A stretch of DNA of 64,000 nucleotides from Prevotellaceae bacterium (GTDB lineage Bacteria; Bacteroidota; Bacteroidia; Bacteroidales; Bacteroidaceae): contig JAISIN010000005.1 of NCBI GenBank assembly GCA_031262085.1, positions 1 to 64,000 of the forward strand, in the 5' to 3' direction. Below the pieces are notes generated by a model. That model worked only from the letters and a program-made list of their open reading frames with translations, had not been told where the DNA came from and did no database searches. Below are positions 37,434 to 45,872 of this stretch, in pieces; positions within the stretch are counted from its first letter, which is position 1; each line of letters opens with the position of its first letter. Position numbers and translations under genes: made by a program.

Positions 37434-38120
37434 TTACTGCAATCTGAACATTACAGGCACCGTATACTTTACGCGCACGGGCTTGCCTCGTTGCATACCC
37501 GGTTTCCATTTGGGCATTCCGCTAATCACGCGAATAGCCTCTTTGTCCAGATACGGGTCGATACCTTTTGCCACGGTAGCGTCGACAATACCGCCGTCAC
37601 GATTCACAACGAACTGTACGATTACTCGACCCTGTACACCGTTCTCCTGCGCGATGGTGGGATACTTGATGTTCTTGCTCAGGTATTGCATCAATCCAGC
37701 CATTCCTCCATTGGGGAATTCGGGCATGGTTTCTACAATCTCGAAGATTTTTTCTTCGTCTACCTTTTCTTCTTCGACCTCCATAGGAGTGTACTTAACC
37801 TCAACGGCAGCTCCGGTTTCCTCAGAAGAAGCGACGCTAGTTTCTTCTACATCGGAATTGTCGTCAACAATTTCCAACTGCTCGGCAATTTTTACCGGCT
37901 CGGGGGGTGGAGGGGGGATGACTTTTTCTTCCTGTACGGTGATAGGAACCTCCTCCTCAAAGATTGGATCTACAACCGCCTGACTGGTATCGATCGTGAC
38001 GTCGCGCTCTGTCCATTCAAATGCCACAAACATGATGGCGAGCACAATTACATAACCGATAAGCAGCCACGTCGACTTCTTGTTCTCCAGGTCCGCTTTG
38101 GGTGTTTTCTTGATTTCCAT
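37434..38120 (-). CDS. tonB: Energy transducer TonB
   Basis: A 228-residue TonB. A single N-terminal membrane helix (STWLLIGYVIVLAIMFVAFE), a Pro-rich periplasmic span (IPPPPPEPVKI), an acidic linker and a C-terminal TonB domain (EFPNGGMAGLMQYLSKNIKY, VQGRVIVQFVVNRDGGIVDA, GKPVRVKYTVPVMFRLQ). It transfers energy from ExbB/ExbD to outer-membrane receptors such as the SusC protein. It is divergent from porQ and ends at a strong terminator. Confidence 0.94.
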   Translation of the reverse strand: MEIKKTPKADLENKKSTWLLIGYVIVLAIMFVAFEWTERDVTIDTSQAVVDPIFEEEVPITVQEEKVIPPPPPEPVKIAEQLEIVDDNSDVEETSVASSEETGAAVEVKYTPMEVEEEKVDEEKIFEIVETMPEFPNGGMAGLMQYLSKNIKYPTIAQENGVQGRVIVQFVVNRDGGIVDATVAKGIDPYLDKEAIRVISGMPKWKPGMQRGKPVRVKYTVPVMFRLQ

Positions 38121-38307
38121 ACTAATTGTATTAATTAAATTTAGAGTTCGTTGCTCCTTGATACAAATGTAACGGCTTATCTAATCACTTGTACGCCTAT
38201 GCGATATTTTTTAATATAATCTGCATGCTTTTCAAGATTTTTAATCCTTTTTGGAAGCCACATTTGCTTTTAGCGTGCAAATGTAACGAGATATTTTAAA
38301 ATTGACG

Positions 38308-38315
38308 TATCTTTG
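38308..38315 (+). promoter_or_regulatory. -7 box (TATCTTTG) of porQ-cmk-ispH
   Basis: A perfect TAnnTTTG box 20 bp before the porQ ATG, implying a very short leader. No -33 TTTG at the usual distance. Confidence 0.45.
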
Positions 38316-38335
38316 GCGACAATTTTATGTAGGAA

Positions 38336-39280
38336 ATGTACAAGAGGTATCCGTTCATCGCGTGTTTGTTCCTGTGCTCCGTCTCTATACAAGCGCAGTA
38401 TTCAACCGATGCTTTTCAGTTTTTGAGACTTCCCTTCTCATCGCATGCCGCGGCATTGGGGGGAGTGAACATATCCGTCATTGCGGACGACCTGACAATG
38501 GCGCTTCACAACCCTGCCCTGCTCTCTTGTGTATCCAATCGCACCCTCACGCTGAATTACATGCGTTACATGGAAGGTGTCAATGTGGCAGGCGCCGCCT
38601 TTGCGCATACGGCAGGCGAACGGGGAACATGGGCGGCAGCTGCTCAATATGTCGATTATGGTAAGATGACCGAAACGACACCCGAGAATATCGAAACCGG
38701 TACGTTTACTGCCAAAGATATGGCACTGTCGGGCATCTATACATACGACCTGAGCAACCGCTGGAGCGGCGGCGTACGTGCTGCGTTCATCTATTCGGAC
38801 TATGCCGGTTACAGTTCGATGGCGGTAGGGGTCGATTTGGGCGTAAACTATTACCATGCCGAACACGACTTTTCTTTCTCGGCGGTTGCGCGCAATCTGG
38901 GCGGACAGCTCAAAACATTCGATGAGGTACGCGAGAATCTTCCGGCAGAGCTACTGGTAGGTATCAGCCAAGGATTAGCCCACGCCCCCTTTCGCTTTTC
39001 GCTTACCCTGCACGACCTCACGCGCTGGGGCGGCTACGGCAGTAAGTTGTTGAATCACGTAACGTTGGGTGTCGATTTCCTTCCGGCAAAAGCTTTTTAT
39101 GTCGCAGTCGGCTATCAATTCCGGAGGAGCGACGAGATGAAAGTCAATGGCTCCGGTCATGGGGCAGGTTTCACCGGCGGAATCGGTATCCAACTGAAAC
39201 GGGTTAAGCTGGGATTATCCTACGCCAAGTATCATGTTAGCAGCTCATCGCTGATGATGAACCTGTCGTACACCCTGTAA
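38336..39280 (+). CDS. porQ: PorQ-like protein (type IX secretion related outer-membrane barrel)
   Basis: A 314-residue protein with a signal peptide ending near SIQAQ, followed by YSTDAFQFLRLPFSSHAAALGGVNIS, ADDLTMALHNPALLS and repeated amphipathic strands, the pattern of the PorQ/PorV-type FadL-like barrels of Bacteroidetes. In Porphyromonas gingivalis porQ is followed by cmk and ispH, and the same order is seen here, which supports the name. No other type IX secretion genes are in the window, so activity in this organism is unproven. Confidence 0.85.
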   Translation: MYKRYPFIACLFLCSVSIQAQYSTDAFQFLRLPFSSHAAALGGVNISVIADDLTMALHNPALLSCVSNRTLTLNYMRYMEGVNVAGAAFAHTAGERGTWAAAAQYVDYGKMTETTPENIETGTFTAKDMALSGIYTYDLSNRWSGGVRAAFIYSDYAGYSSMAVGVDLGVNYYHAEHDFSFSAVARNLGGQLKTFDEVRENLPAELLVGISQGLAHAPFRFSLTLHDLTRWGGYGSKLLNHVTLGVDFLPAKAFYVAVGYQFRRSDEMKVNGSGHGAGFTGGIGIQLKRVKLGLSYAKYHVSSSSLMMNLSYTL

Positions 39281-39331
39281 CCGGATAGATATATAAATAA
39301 GGTGTATAAAACAACCATAATCCATATTCTG

Positions 39332-40018
39332 ATGAAAAAGATAATCATTGCAATCGACGGCTTTTCTTCGTGCGGGAAAAGTACCATGGCAAAAGAGTTG
39401 GCGCACGAAATCGGCTATATCTATATCGACAGCGGAGCCATGTATCGAGCTGTCACGCTGTACTGCATCCAAACCGACATCCTGAAAGAGGAAACAATAG
39501 ATATCCAACGGCTCAGAGAAGCTATCGGCACGCTGAAGGTCTGTTTTCACTTCAACAGGGAGACCGACCATCCCGACGTGTGGTTGAACGATGTCAACGT
39601 AGAAGATAAGATACGCACCATGGAGGTGTCGGCACATGTGAGCAAGATAGCCGCATTCGACTTTGTGCGCACGGCAATGGTAGCGCAACAGCAAGCCATG
39701 GGGCGCGACAAAGGGCTGGTGATGGATGGACGCGACATCGGCACCGTCGTCTTCCCGCATGCCGAGCTGAAGATATTCGTCACTGCCAGTCCCGAAGTAC
39801 GCGCCCGTCGACGTTACGACGAGCTGACGGCAAAAGGAGCGACCGTGAGCCTCGAAGAGATATTAACCAACATCAAAGAACGCGATTACGCCGACCAGCA
39901 CCGCCCGGTCAGCCCGCTACGCCAAGCCGACGATGCCATTTTGCTCGACAACACCCACCTTACCACTGCCCAGCAACTCGAATGGTTGAAAGAGCAGTAC
40001 CAACAGGCTATCCAATGA
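39332..40018 (+). CDS. cmk: Cytidylate kinase
   Basis: A 228-residue kinase that phosphorylates CMP and dCMP. P-loop [47 protein letters not shown] and [14 protein letters not shown] are all present. The start at 39332 ([11 protein letters not shown]) is preferred to an upstream GTG at 39302 because it gives the usual distance to the P-loop. It lies between porQ (51 bp) and ispH (25 bp). Confidence 0.95.
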   Translation: MKKIIIAIDGFSSCGKSTMAKELAHEIGYIYIDSGAMYRAVTLYCIQTDILKEETIDIQRLREAIGTLKVCFHFNRETDHPDVWLNDVNVEDKIRTMEVSAHVSKIAAFDFVRTAMVAQQQAMGRDKGLVMDGRDIGTVVFPHAELKIFVTASPEVRARRRYDELTAKGATVSLEEILTNIKERDYADQHRPVSPLRQADDAILLDNTHLTTAQQLEWLKEQYQQAIQ

Positions 40019-40043
40019 CGCCCTGACAAAGCAGGGAAGAGCT

Positions 40044-40922
40044 ATGGTAAAGGTAGAGATAGACAAAGGGTCGGGCTTCTGCTCCGGCGTCGTGAATGCC
40101 ATCAAAAAAGCCGAGGAGGAGCTGGCAAAGGGCGGCACGCTATACTGCTTGGGCGACATTGTGCACAACAATCGTGAAGTAGAACGGTTGGAGGCGATGG
40201 GGTTGATCACCATCAATCACGAAGAGTTTGCGCAGCTGCATCACGCCAAAGTATTGCTACGCGCACACGGCGAACCACCCGAGACCTACGAAATTGCCCG
40301 CCGCAACCATATCGAGATTATCGATGCCACCTGTCCGGTGGTGCTGCATCTGCAAAAGAAGATCAAACAAGAGCATGCCTTGACCGACGACGACACGAAA
40401 CAGATCGTCATCTACGGCAAGAACGGTCATGCCGAAGTGCTGGGTTTGGTGGGTCAGACCAACGGGCAAGCCATCGTCATTGAGAACCCTGAAGAGGTGA
40501 GGCTATTGGATTTCGGTCGAAGCATTCGTCTCTATTCGCAAACCACCAAGTCGCTGGAGGAGTTTCGCCATATCGTAGAATACATTCGGTCGCATATAGC
40601 ACCTCATGTCACCTTCGAGTTCCACGACACCATCTGTCGCAAGGTTGCCAATCGCATCCCCAACATCCGGCAGTTTGCCGCTTCGCACGACTTACTGTTT
40701 TTCATCAGCGGCAAAAAAAGTTCCAACGGCAAGATTCTGTTCAACGAATGTCTGTCGGTCAATCCCAATTCATATCTCATCGAAAGCGCCGACGAAATAG
40801 AGACACCACTGTTGATGCGCGCCGCCTCTATCGGAATAAGCGGAGCCACCTCCACGCCGAAATGGTTGATGGAGGTGGTTCGCGATACCATCATCGCCCG
40901 TATCTCGGTCATTTACTACTAA
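40044..40922 (+). CDS. ispH: 4-hydroxy-3-methylbut-2-enyl diphosphate reductase
   Basis: A 292-residue 4Fe-4S enzyme, the last step of the MEP isoprenoid pathway. The three cluster cysteines are in SGFCSGVVNAI, DATCPVV and HDTICRKV. HNNREVERL, RAHGEPPE, and SSNGKILFNEC are also present. Length is normal for IspH. It feeds the prenyl diphosphate synthase encoded at 36361. It is followed by a 505-bp gap with a gene remnant. Confidence 0.95.
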   Translation: MVKVEIDKGSGFCSGVVNAIKKAEEELAKGGTLYCLGDIVHNNREVERLEAMGLITINHEEFAQLHHAKVLLRAHGEPPETYEIARRNHIEIIDATCPVVLHLQKKIKQEHALTDDDTKQIVIYGKNGHAEVLGLVGQTNGQAIVIENPEEVRLLDFGRSIRLYSQTTKSLEEFRHIVEYIRSHIAPHVTFEFHDTICRKVANRIPNIRQFAASHDLLFFISGKKSSNGKILFNECLSVNPNSYLIESADEIETPLLMRAASIGISGATSTPKWLMEVVRDTIIARISVIYY

Positions 40923-41105
40923 AGATATACCCCTTCACGCTTTCACCCTTTCAATCTGAAACTTAATATGTTGATCAATCGCATTTTCCGGTGAAAGCAA
41001 AATGCATAATTGCTTCTCGCCACGTTTTTGCGATAGGTAGATGTAAGATTCGGCAGGAAGAGCACGCGATGAAGCAATAGTTTACTCAACGAAGACAGAA
41101 CTTTG

Positions 41106-41351
41106 TCATAGCTCATTCAGGGCAAACCGATAGACACGTGTGTCATCTTCTTCATATTTAACACCGTAAATATAGTTATTGTCCGCGCAAAAACGATTTA
41201 TAGAGAGCGGTAAATTGTATGCTTTGATTTCTTTTCCATTCCAGTCATAACATAATATTCTATTTACTGCATAGTCTTGGCGCGCCAAATCTGTTGCGGG
41301 GGATTCGGAATAAGATAGGAAGATGTACTCTTGGGTAGCAGCTAAATGCTG
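41106..41351 (-). pseudogene. C-terminal remnant, probably a 6-bladed beta-propeller lipoprotein
   Basis: On the minus strand about 81 codons are open from after a TAA (41352-41354) to the stop at 41106. The residues (QEYIFLSYSES, then RILCYDWNGKEIKAYNL and INRFCADNNYIYGVKYEED) have the blade pattern of the Bacteroides 6-bladed propeller (BF2222-like) proteins, ending in a final strand. There is no start, signal peptide or upstream blades. The rest of the 40923-41427 gap shows no gene. Confidence 0.5.
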
Positions 41352-41427
41352 TTAAACGTGAAAATGTGTATCGATTCATTTTATTAGATATCATATTGTT
41401 CTAAGTAATAAAGTAATAATATTATAC

Positions 41428-42825
41428 TCAATGAGGTTGCAAAGATTCTTCTCCATGTTCAACTAAATTCCCCTTCAGCGTCGCCGAGCTTGCCTCCGTC
41501 ATGCGTACCACCACCCGTTCACCGATACGGTGCGTTCCTTTGTCGAACACCACGACGCGGTTTTGCTCCGTGCGTCCTACCAACTGCTCGCGCGAACGCT
41601 TGGAGATTCCCTCCGCCAGCACCTCGAACACCTTATTTATACAGCGAGCATTCGATTCTGCCGAGAGACGATTCTGCAAAGCGATGATTTCGTTCAACCG
41701 ACGAATCTTCACCGCCTCGGGCACGTCGTCGGGCAGATGCTTGGCAGCATAGGTTCCCGGACGTTCTGAGTACTTGAACATAAAAGCAGCATCGTACCCA
41801 CATGCCTCCATCAACGAGAGAGAGAGCTGATGATCCTCCTCCGTTTCCGAGGGGAAGCCGCAGAAGATGTCGGTCGACAAGCCGCAGTCGGGCACCATGC
41901 GACGAATCGCAGCTACCCGCTCCAGATACCACTCGCGCGTGTACTTGCGGTTCATCAACTTCAAGATACGCGAACTGCCGCTCTGCACCGGCAAATGAAT
42001 GTGTTTGCACACATTAGGCACGGCAGCGATCACAGCCAGCGTATCGTCGCTCATATCCTTGGGGTGCGAGGTAGTGAAGCGCACACGCAATTCGGGAACT
42101 TCCAGCGCCACCCGTTCCAGCAACAAGGGGAAGGTTACCGGCGTACCACCTGTCTGCTCAAACCGATAAGAGTTGACGTTCTGTCCCAGCAGCGTCACCT
42201 CCCGATACCCCCTTTCCGCCAAGTCGCGCACTTCGGTGAGAATACTCTCTACGTCGCGACTACGCTCCCGTCCGCGCGTATAGGGCACAATGCAATAGGT
42301 GCAGAAGTTGTTGCATCCTCGCATGATAGAGACAAATCCGGAGATATGATTACCACCGATGCGCGAAGGCACCACGTTGCGATAGGTCTCGGTGGTCGAC
42401 AGCTCTACATTCATAGCCTTCTCGCCCGCCTCGACAGCAGCCATCAGGTCGGGCAGGGTGAGATAAGCATCGGGACCTGCCACCAAGTCGACATGATGAT
42501 GCGCTATCAGCTCCTCCTTCACCCGCTCTGCCATGCAGCCCAGCACACCTACGATGAGCGGGCGTTTCTTCTTGATAGAATTAAAAAACTCCAGCCGGTT
42601 GACGATCTTCTGCTCGGCATTGTCGCGCACCGAGCAAGTATTCAAGAACACCGCATCCGCTTCGTCGAGCGTTTGCGCCTGTTCGTAGCCTGCCATCTGC
42701 ATCACAGAGGCAATCACTTCACTGTCTGCCACATTCATTTGGCAACCATACGTTTCGATGAACAGCTTTTTGCTGTCGGCATCGGCATCGGCAGATTTAA
42801 AGTCTGCTCCCGATAAATTCTTCAT
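41428..42825 (-). CDS. miaB: tRNA-2-methylthio-N6-dimethylallyladenosine synthase
   Basis: A 465-residue radical SAM methylthiotransferase that modifies A37 of tRNAs reading UNN codons. The N-terminal UPF0004 domain has cysteines in ETYGCQMN, LNTCSVRDNA and GVLGCMAERV. The radical SAM motif is RGCNNFCTYCIVP with RGRERSR after it. A C-terminal TRAM domain ends the protein. The start MKNLSGADFK gives a ~17-residue Asp-rich extension before the family core. It is divergent from the small-RNA candidate. Confidence 0.95.
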   Translation of the reverse strand: MKNLSGADFKSADADADSKKLFIETYGCQMNVADSEVIASVMQMAGYEQAQTLDEADAVFLNTCSVRDNAEQKIVNRLEFFNSIKKKRPLIVGVLGCMAERVKEELIAHHHVDLVAGPDAYLTLPDLMAAVEAGEKAMNVELSTTETYRNVVPSRIGGNHISGFVSIMRGCNNFCTYCIVPYTRGRERSRDVESILTEVRDLAERGYREVTLLGQNVNSYRFEQTGGTPVTFPLLLERVALEVPELRVRFTTSHPKDMSDDTLAVIAAVPNVCKHIHLPVQSGSSRILKLMNRKYTREWYLERVAAIRRMVPDCGLSTDIFCGFPSETEEDHQLSLSLMEACGYDAAFMFKYSERPGTYAAKHLPDDVPEAVKIRRLNEIIALQNRLSAESNARCINKVFEVLAEGISKRSREQLVGRTEQNRVVVFDKGTHRIGERVVVRMTEASSATLKGNLVEHGEESLQPH

Positions 42826-42969
42826 AAATAGATCGTGTTATTCGTTATAACGCCGTCTGCAACGGCGCGACAAAGATATAACCTTTTGTGCAGAAGCATT
42901 CGGCTTTTCCAAATGGATTTTATACATTTATTAAAGTACGTTAAATAGGCAGGCTTTTTATAGCAAGCA

Positions 42970-43001
42970 TTTGGAACTTACCCATGTAGCCCGTACCTTT
43001 G
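42970..43001 (+). promoter_or_regulatory. Perfect Bacteroidota promoter without a downstream ORF
   Basis: TTTG (42970-42973), 20-bp spacer, TACCTTTG (42994-43001). Transcription would begin near 43008 and meet an intrinsic terminator at 43057-43085 with no ORF between, which suggests a small RNA. Confidence 0.75.
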
Positions 43002-43007
43002 TCCATT

Positions 43008-43085
43008 GAAAGAAACATTAGATTTTTTCATAGTTAAGGTTTAGGTTAAAAATAAAAAGGGGTGCTGTGAAGCAGCCCTTTTTTT
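43008..43085 (+). ncRNA. Candidate ~78-nt small RNA
   Basis: Between miaB and the gene at 43149, a perfect promoter is followed by about 50 nt of A/U-rich sequence (containing TTAAGGTTTAGGTTAAAA) and an intrinsic terminator: AAGGG (43057-43061) with CCCTT (43076-43080), TGCT with AGCA, GTGA loop, then seven T. No start codon with a usable frame exists inside. The short unstructured 5' part with a 3' hairpin fits a trans-acting sRNA. I do not recognise a named family; the 5' end is inferred. Confidence 0.6.
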
Positions 43086-43122
43086 CGTGCCCTTACTTTT
43101 CGTTGAATCCAAATTAAATGGC

Positions 43123-43130
43123 TACCTTTG
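43123..43130 (+). promoter_or_regulatory. -7 box (TACCTTTG) before the small membrane-protein gene
   Basis: A perfect TAnnTTTG box 18 bp before the ATG at 43149, after the sRNA terminator; the -33 element is not clear. Confidence 0.45.
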
Positions 43131-43148
43131 GCGGCAAAATAACAAGAT

Positions 43149-43535
43149 ATGGACGGTATTATAGAATTTCTAATTTTAGTGGGTATCCTAGCATTCGGCG
43201 CCATACGCGAGTACAAGAAAGAAGCCCGAAAGAATGCCGGTGCAAAACCTGTTACACCCGAGAAAGAACCGGAACAGGAAGTATTTGTGCCGCGTCCGTT
43301 CAATCCCTTTGAACGAGAGGTGAGCCTGCCTAAGAAAACACCACAGCCCAAGAAGAAAAAACAAGCACCCCGTCCCTTCTTGAGCCAACAAGAAGCCGTT
43401 ACTGCTATTGAAGCCGCAGAGCCGCCGGTTGTGGAAGTCGAAGAAACGGCAACAGAATCCGAGTATACCATACACTCGGCTGAAGAGGCGCGCAAAGCCA
43501 TCGTCTGGGGAGAAATCTTGCAAAGAAAATATTAA
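43149..43535 (+). CDS. Small membrane-anchored hypothetical protein
   Basis: A 128-residue protein: one N-terminal hydrophobic segment (MDGIIEFLILVGILAFGAI) followed by a highly charged, Lys/Glu/Pro-rich tail (REYKKEARKNAG, KKTPQPKKKKQAPRPFL) and a conserved-looking end (YTIHSAEEARKAIVWGEILQRKY). This is an in-out anchor with a cytoplasmic tail. Proteins with the same start and EARKAIVWGEIL end are common in Bacteroides but have no known function. It lies 71 bp before the CoA transferase gene. Confidence 0.75.
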   Translation: MDGIIEFLILVGILAFGAIREYKKEARKNAGAKPVTPEKEPEQEVFVPRPFNPFEREVSLPKKTPQPKKKKQAPRPFLSQQEAVTAIEAAEPPVVEVEETATESEYTIHSAEEARKAIVWGEILQRKY

Positions 43536-43606
43536 TCCCGCACTACGACAACCTATCCCCGAAACTACATCTCTGCAACTAATTATCAAACATATAAGCA
43601 ATAATT

Positions 43607-45103
43607 ATGGCATTGAATTACATCTCGGCAGCCGAGGCTGCCAGTCTTATTAAACATGGTAACAACATTGGTTTGAGCGGATTTACACCCGCCGGAACTG
43701 CCAAAGCCGTAACGGCTGAACTGGCAAAAATCGCAGAAGCAGAACACGCAAAAGGGAACCCGTTTCAAGTGGGCATCTTTACCGGAGCATCTACCGGCGA
43801 ATCGTGCGACGGCATCTTGTCGCGCATCAAAGCCATCCGCTATCGCGCCCCCTACACAACCAACACCGATTTCCGCAAAGCCGTCAACAACGGTGAAATT
43901 GCCTACAACGACATACACCTGTCGCAAATGGCGCAAGAGCTGCGATACGGATTCATGGGAAAAGTCGATTTTGCCATTATCGAAGCCTGCGAAGTGACCG
44001 AAGACGGAAAGATTTACCTCACCGCAGCCGGCGGCATATCGCCTACCCTCTGCCGCCTGGCACCCAAGATTATTATCGAACTAAACGCTGCCCACAGCAA
44101 AACCGCTATGGGGCTGCACGACGTGTACGAACCGCTCGACCCGCCGTCCCGCCGCGAAATCCCTATCTACAAACCAAGCGACCGCATCGGAATGCCCTAT
44201 ATTCAGGCAGACCCGAAGAAGATTGTCGGTGTGGTAGAGACCAACTGGCCCGACGAGGCACGCAACTTTGTGGAGGCAGACCCCGTGACGGAGAAGATCG
44301 GTCAGAACGTGGCAGACTTCTTGGTGGCCGACTTGAAGCGGGGCATCATCCCCTCGACCTTCCTGCCGTTGCAATCGGGTGTGGGCAATATCGCCAACGC
44401 CGTACTCGGCGCCTTGGGAAGCGACGCCACCATCCCCCCGTTTGAGATGTACACCGAGGTGATTCAAAACTCCGTCATCGGATTGATTCGCGACGGACGC
44501 ATCAAGTTCGGCAGCACCTGCTCGCTGACCGTGACCAACGACTGCCTCCAAGAGGTGTACGACGATATGGACTTCTTCCGCGACAAGTTGGTGCTCCGTC
44601 CGTCGGAAATATCCAACAACCCCGAGGTAATCCGTCGACTGGGCGTCATCGCCATGAACACCGCCATCGAGGTCGACCTCTACGGCAACGTCAACTCCAC
44701 CCACATCGGCGGCACCAAGATGATGAACGGCATCGGCGGCTCGGGCGATTTCACCCGGAACTCCTACATCTCCATCTTCTCCTGCCCCTCGGAAGCCAAA
44801 CAGGGAAAGATCAGCGCCATCGTACCCATGGTGTCGCACGTCGACCACAGCGAACACTCGGTCAACGTAGTGATTACCGAGCAAGGCATTGCCGATTTGC
44901 GCGGTAAGGGTCCGAAGGAACGCGCACAAGCCATCATTGAGAATTGCGCACATCCCGATTACAGAAACCTGTTGTGGGATTACCTCAAGCTCACCGACGG
45001 CAAGTCGCAGACCCCGCAAGCCCTGCAAGCTGCCTTCGGCATGCACGTCGAGCTGGCTAAAAGCGGAGACATGCGCAACACCAATTGGGGACAGTACAAA
45101 TAG
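43607..45103 (+). CDS. Acetyl-CoA hydrolase/transferase family (succinate-type CoA transferase)
   Basis: A 498-residue class I CoA transferase that moves CoA between short-chain acyl groups, probably propionyl- or acetyl-CoA and succinate in the Bacteroidales fermentation pathway. The N-terminal half starts ALNYISAAEAASLIKHGNNIGLSGFTPAG. The catalytic Glu lies in EMYTEVIQNSVIGLIRDG, and the C-terminal domain has GGSGDFTRNSYISIFSCPS and HVDHSEHSVNVVITEQG. The length fits the succinyl-CoA:acetate transferase subgroup. The exact acceptor is not decided by sequence. Confidence 0.9.
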   Translation: MALNYISAAEAASLIKHGNNIGLSGFTPAGTAKAVTAELAKIAEAEHAKGNPFQVGIFTGASTGESCDGILSRIKAIRYRAPYTTNTDFRKAVNNGEIAYNDIHLSQMAQELRYGFMGKVDFAIIEACEVTEDGKIYLTAAGGISPTLCRLAPKIIIELNAAHSKTAMGLHDVYEPLDPPSRREIPIYKPSDRIGMPYIQADPKKIVGVVETNWPDEARNFVEADPVTEKIGQNVADFLVADLKRGIIPSTFLPLQSGVGNIANAVLGALGSDATIPPFEMYTEVIQNSVIGLIRDGRIKFGSTCSLTVTNDCLQEVYDDMDFFRDKLVLRPSEISNNPEVIRRLGVIAMNTAIEVDLYGNVNSTHIGGTKMMNGIGGSGDFTRNSYISIFSCPSEAKQGKISAIVPMVSHVDHSEHSVNVVITEQGIADLRGKGPKERAQAIIENCAHPDYRNLLWDYLKLTDGKSQTPQALQAAFGMHVELAKSGDMRNTNWGQYK

Positions 45104-45119
45104 TCTGTAACCGTACCTA

Positions 45120-45872
45120 CTAACGCCTGATGCCCAGCCTGACCACAAACCAGGCATGATGCCACAGGGTCGACAGCCAACCATAATGCCTCACCATGAT
45201 GCGGAAACGTTCGCGCAGGGAGGCTTTGTGGTTGGCTGTTGTCATGCCCTCCTCGAGGTAGTCGATCAGGGTGAGGTGGGTATTACAGATGGTATGGGCT
45301 TTCTTCATCATGCGGATGCACCAGTCGAAATCGGAGGAGAAGCGGTAGCGCAGGTCATAAGGCGCTGCCAGCGTCCGCTTGACAAAGAACGCCTGATGGC
45401 AGACCATCATACCGTGGCGGAAGCTCTTCCACGTGAGCACATCGGGGGCGGAGAGGCGGCGCATGCGCAGGAAGTGTCGGCGGGCGTCGACGATGGCGGT
45501 CTCGCCGTAGAGGATGTCGGGCAACTCATCGGTACGAGGTAGGCGATGAACCATCTGCTGGAGCGTGTCGTCTTCATGGAAGCTGTCGCCGGCGTTGAGG
45601 AAGCAGAGGTAATCGCCGGTGGCAAGCGTCATTGCCTTGTTCATGGCGTCGTACAATCCGTTGTCGGGTTCGCTCACAAGGTGCGTGATGTGCGGGCGAT
45701 ATTTCTCGAGGATAGAGAGGGTGCCGTCGGTGGAGGCACCGTCGACGACGATATACTCAACGCGATGCCATGTCTGTGCGATGACGCTCAGTATCGTCTC
45801 CTCCAGTGTCGCTTCGCCCTGATAGACCACGGTGATGACAGTGAACGTCGGTGTGGCGCGCTGCTTAGGCAT
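45120..45872 (-). CDS. Glycosyltransferase family 2
   Basis: A 250-residue GT-A fold transferase. TFTVITVVYQGEATLEETILSVIAQTW opens the domain, followed by YIVVDGASTDGTL, the SEPDNGLYDAMNKAM stretch, and LCFLNAGDSF in the DxD-equivalent position (NAGD, as in the WcaA-like family). No membrane segments. It overlaps the upstream GT4 gene by eight bases, so the two act in one pathway, probably a surface glycan or exopolysaccharide; donor and acceptor are unknown. Confidence 0.9.
   Translation of the reverse strand: MPKQRATPTFTVITVVYQGEATLEETILSVIAQTWHRVEYIVVDGASTDGTLSILEKYRPHITHLVSEPDNGLYDAMNKAMTLATGDYLCFLNAGDSFHEDDTLQQMVHRLPRTDELPDILYGETAIVDARRHFLRMRRLSAPDVLTWKSFRHGMMVCHQAFFVKRTLAAPYDLRYRFSSDFDWCIRMMKKAHTICNTHLTLIDYLEEGMTTANHKASLRERFRIMVRHYGWLSTLWHHAWFVVRLGIRR

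Noticed and set aside
39302-39331. Longer N terminus of cytidylate kinase from an upstream GTG
   Set aside because: The extra ten residues are not family-like and the ATG at 39332 gives the normal distance to the P-loop.
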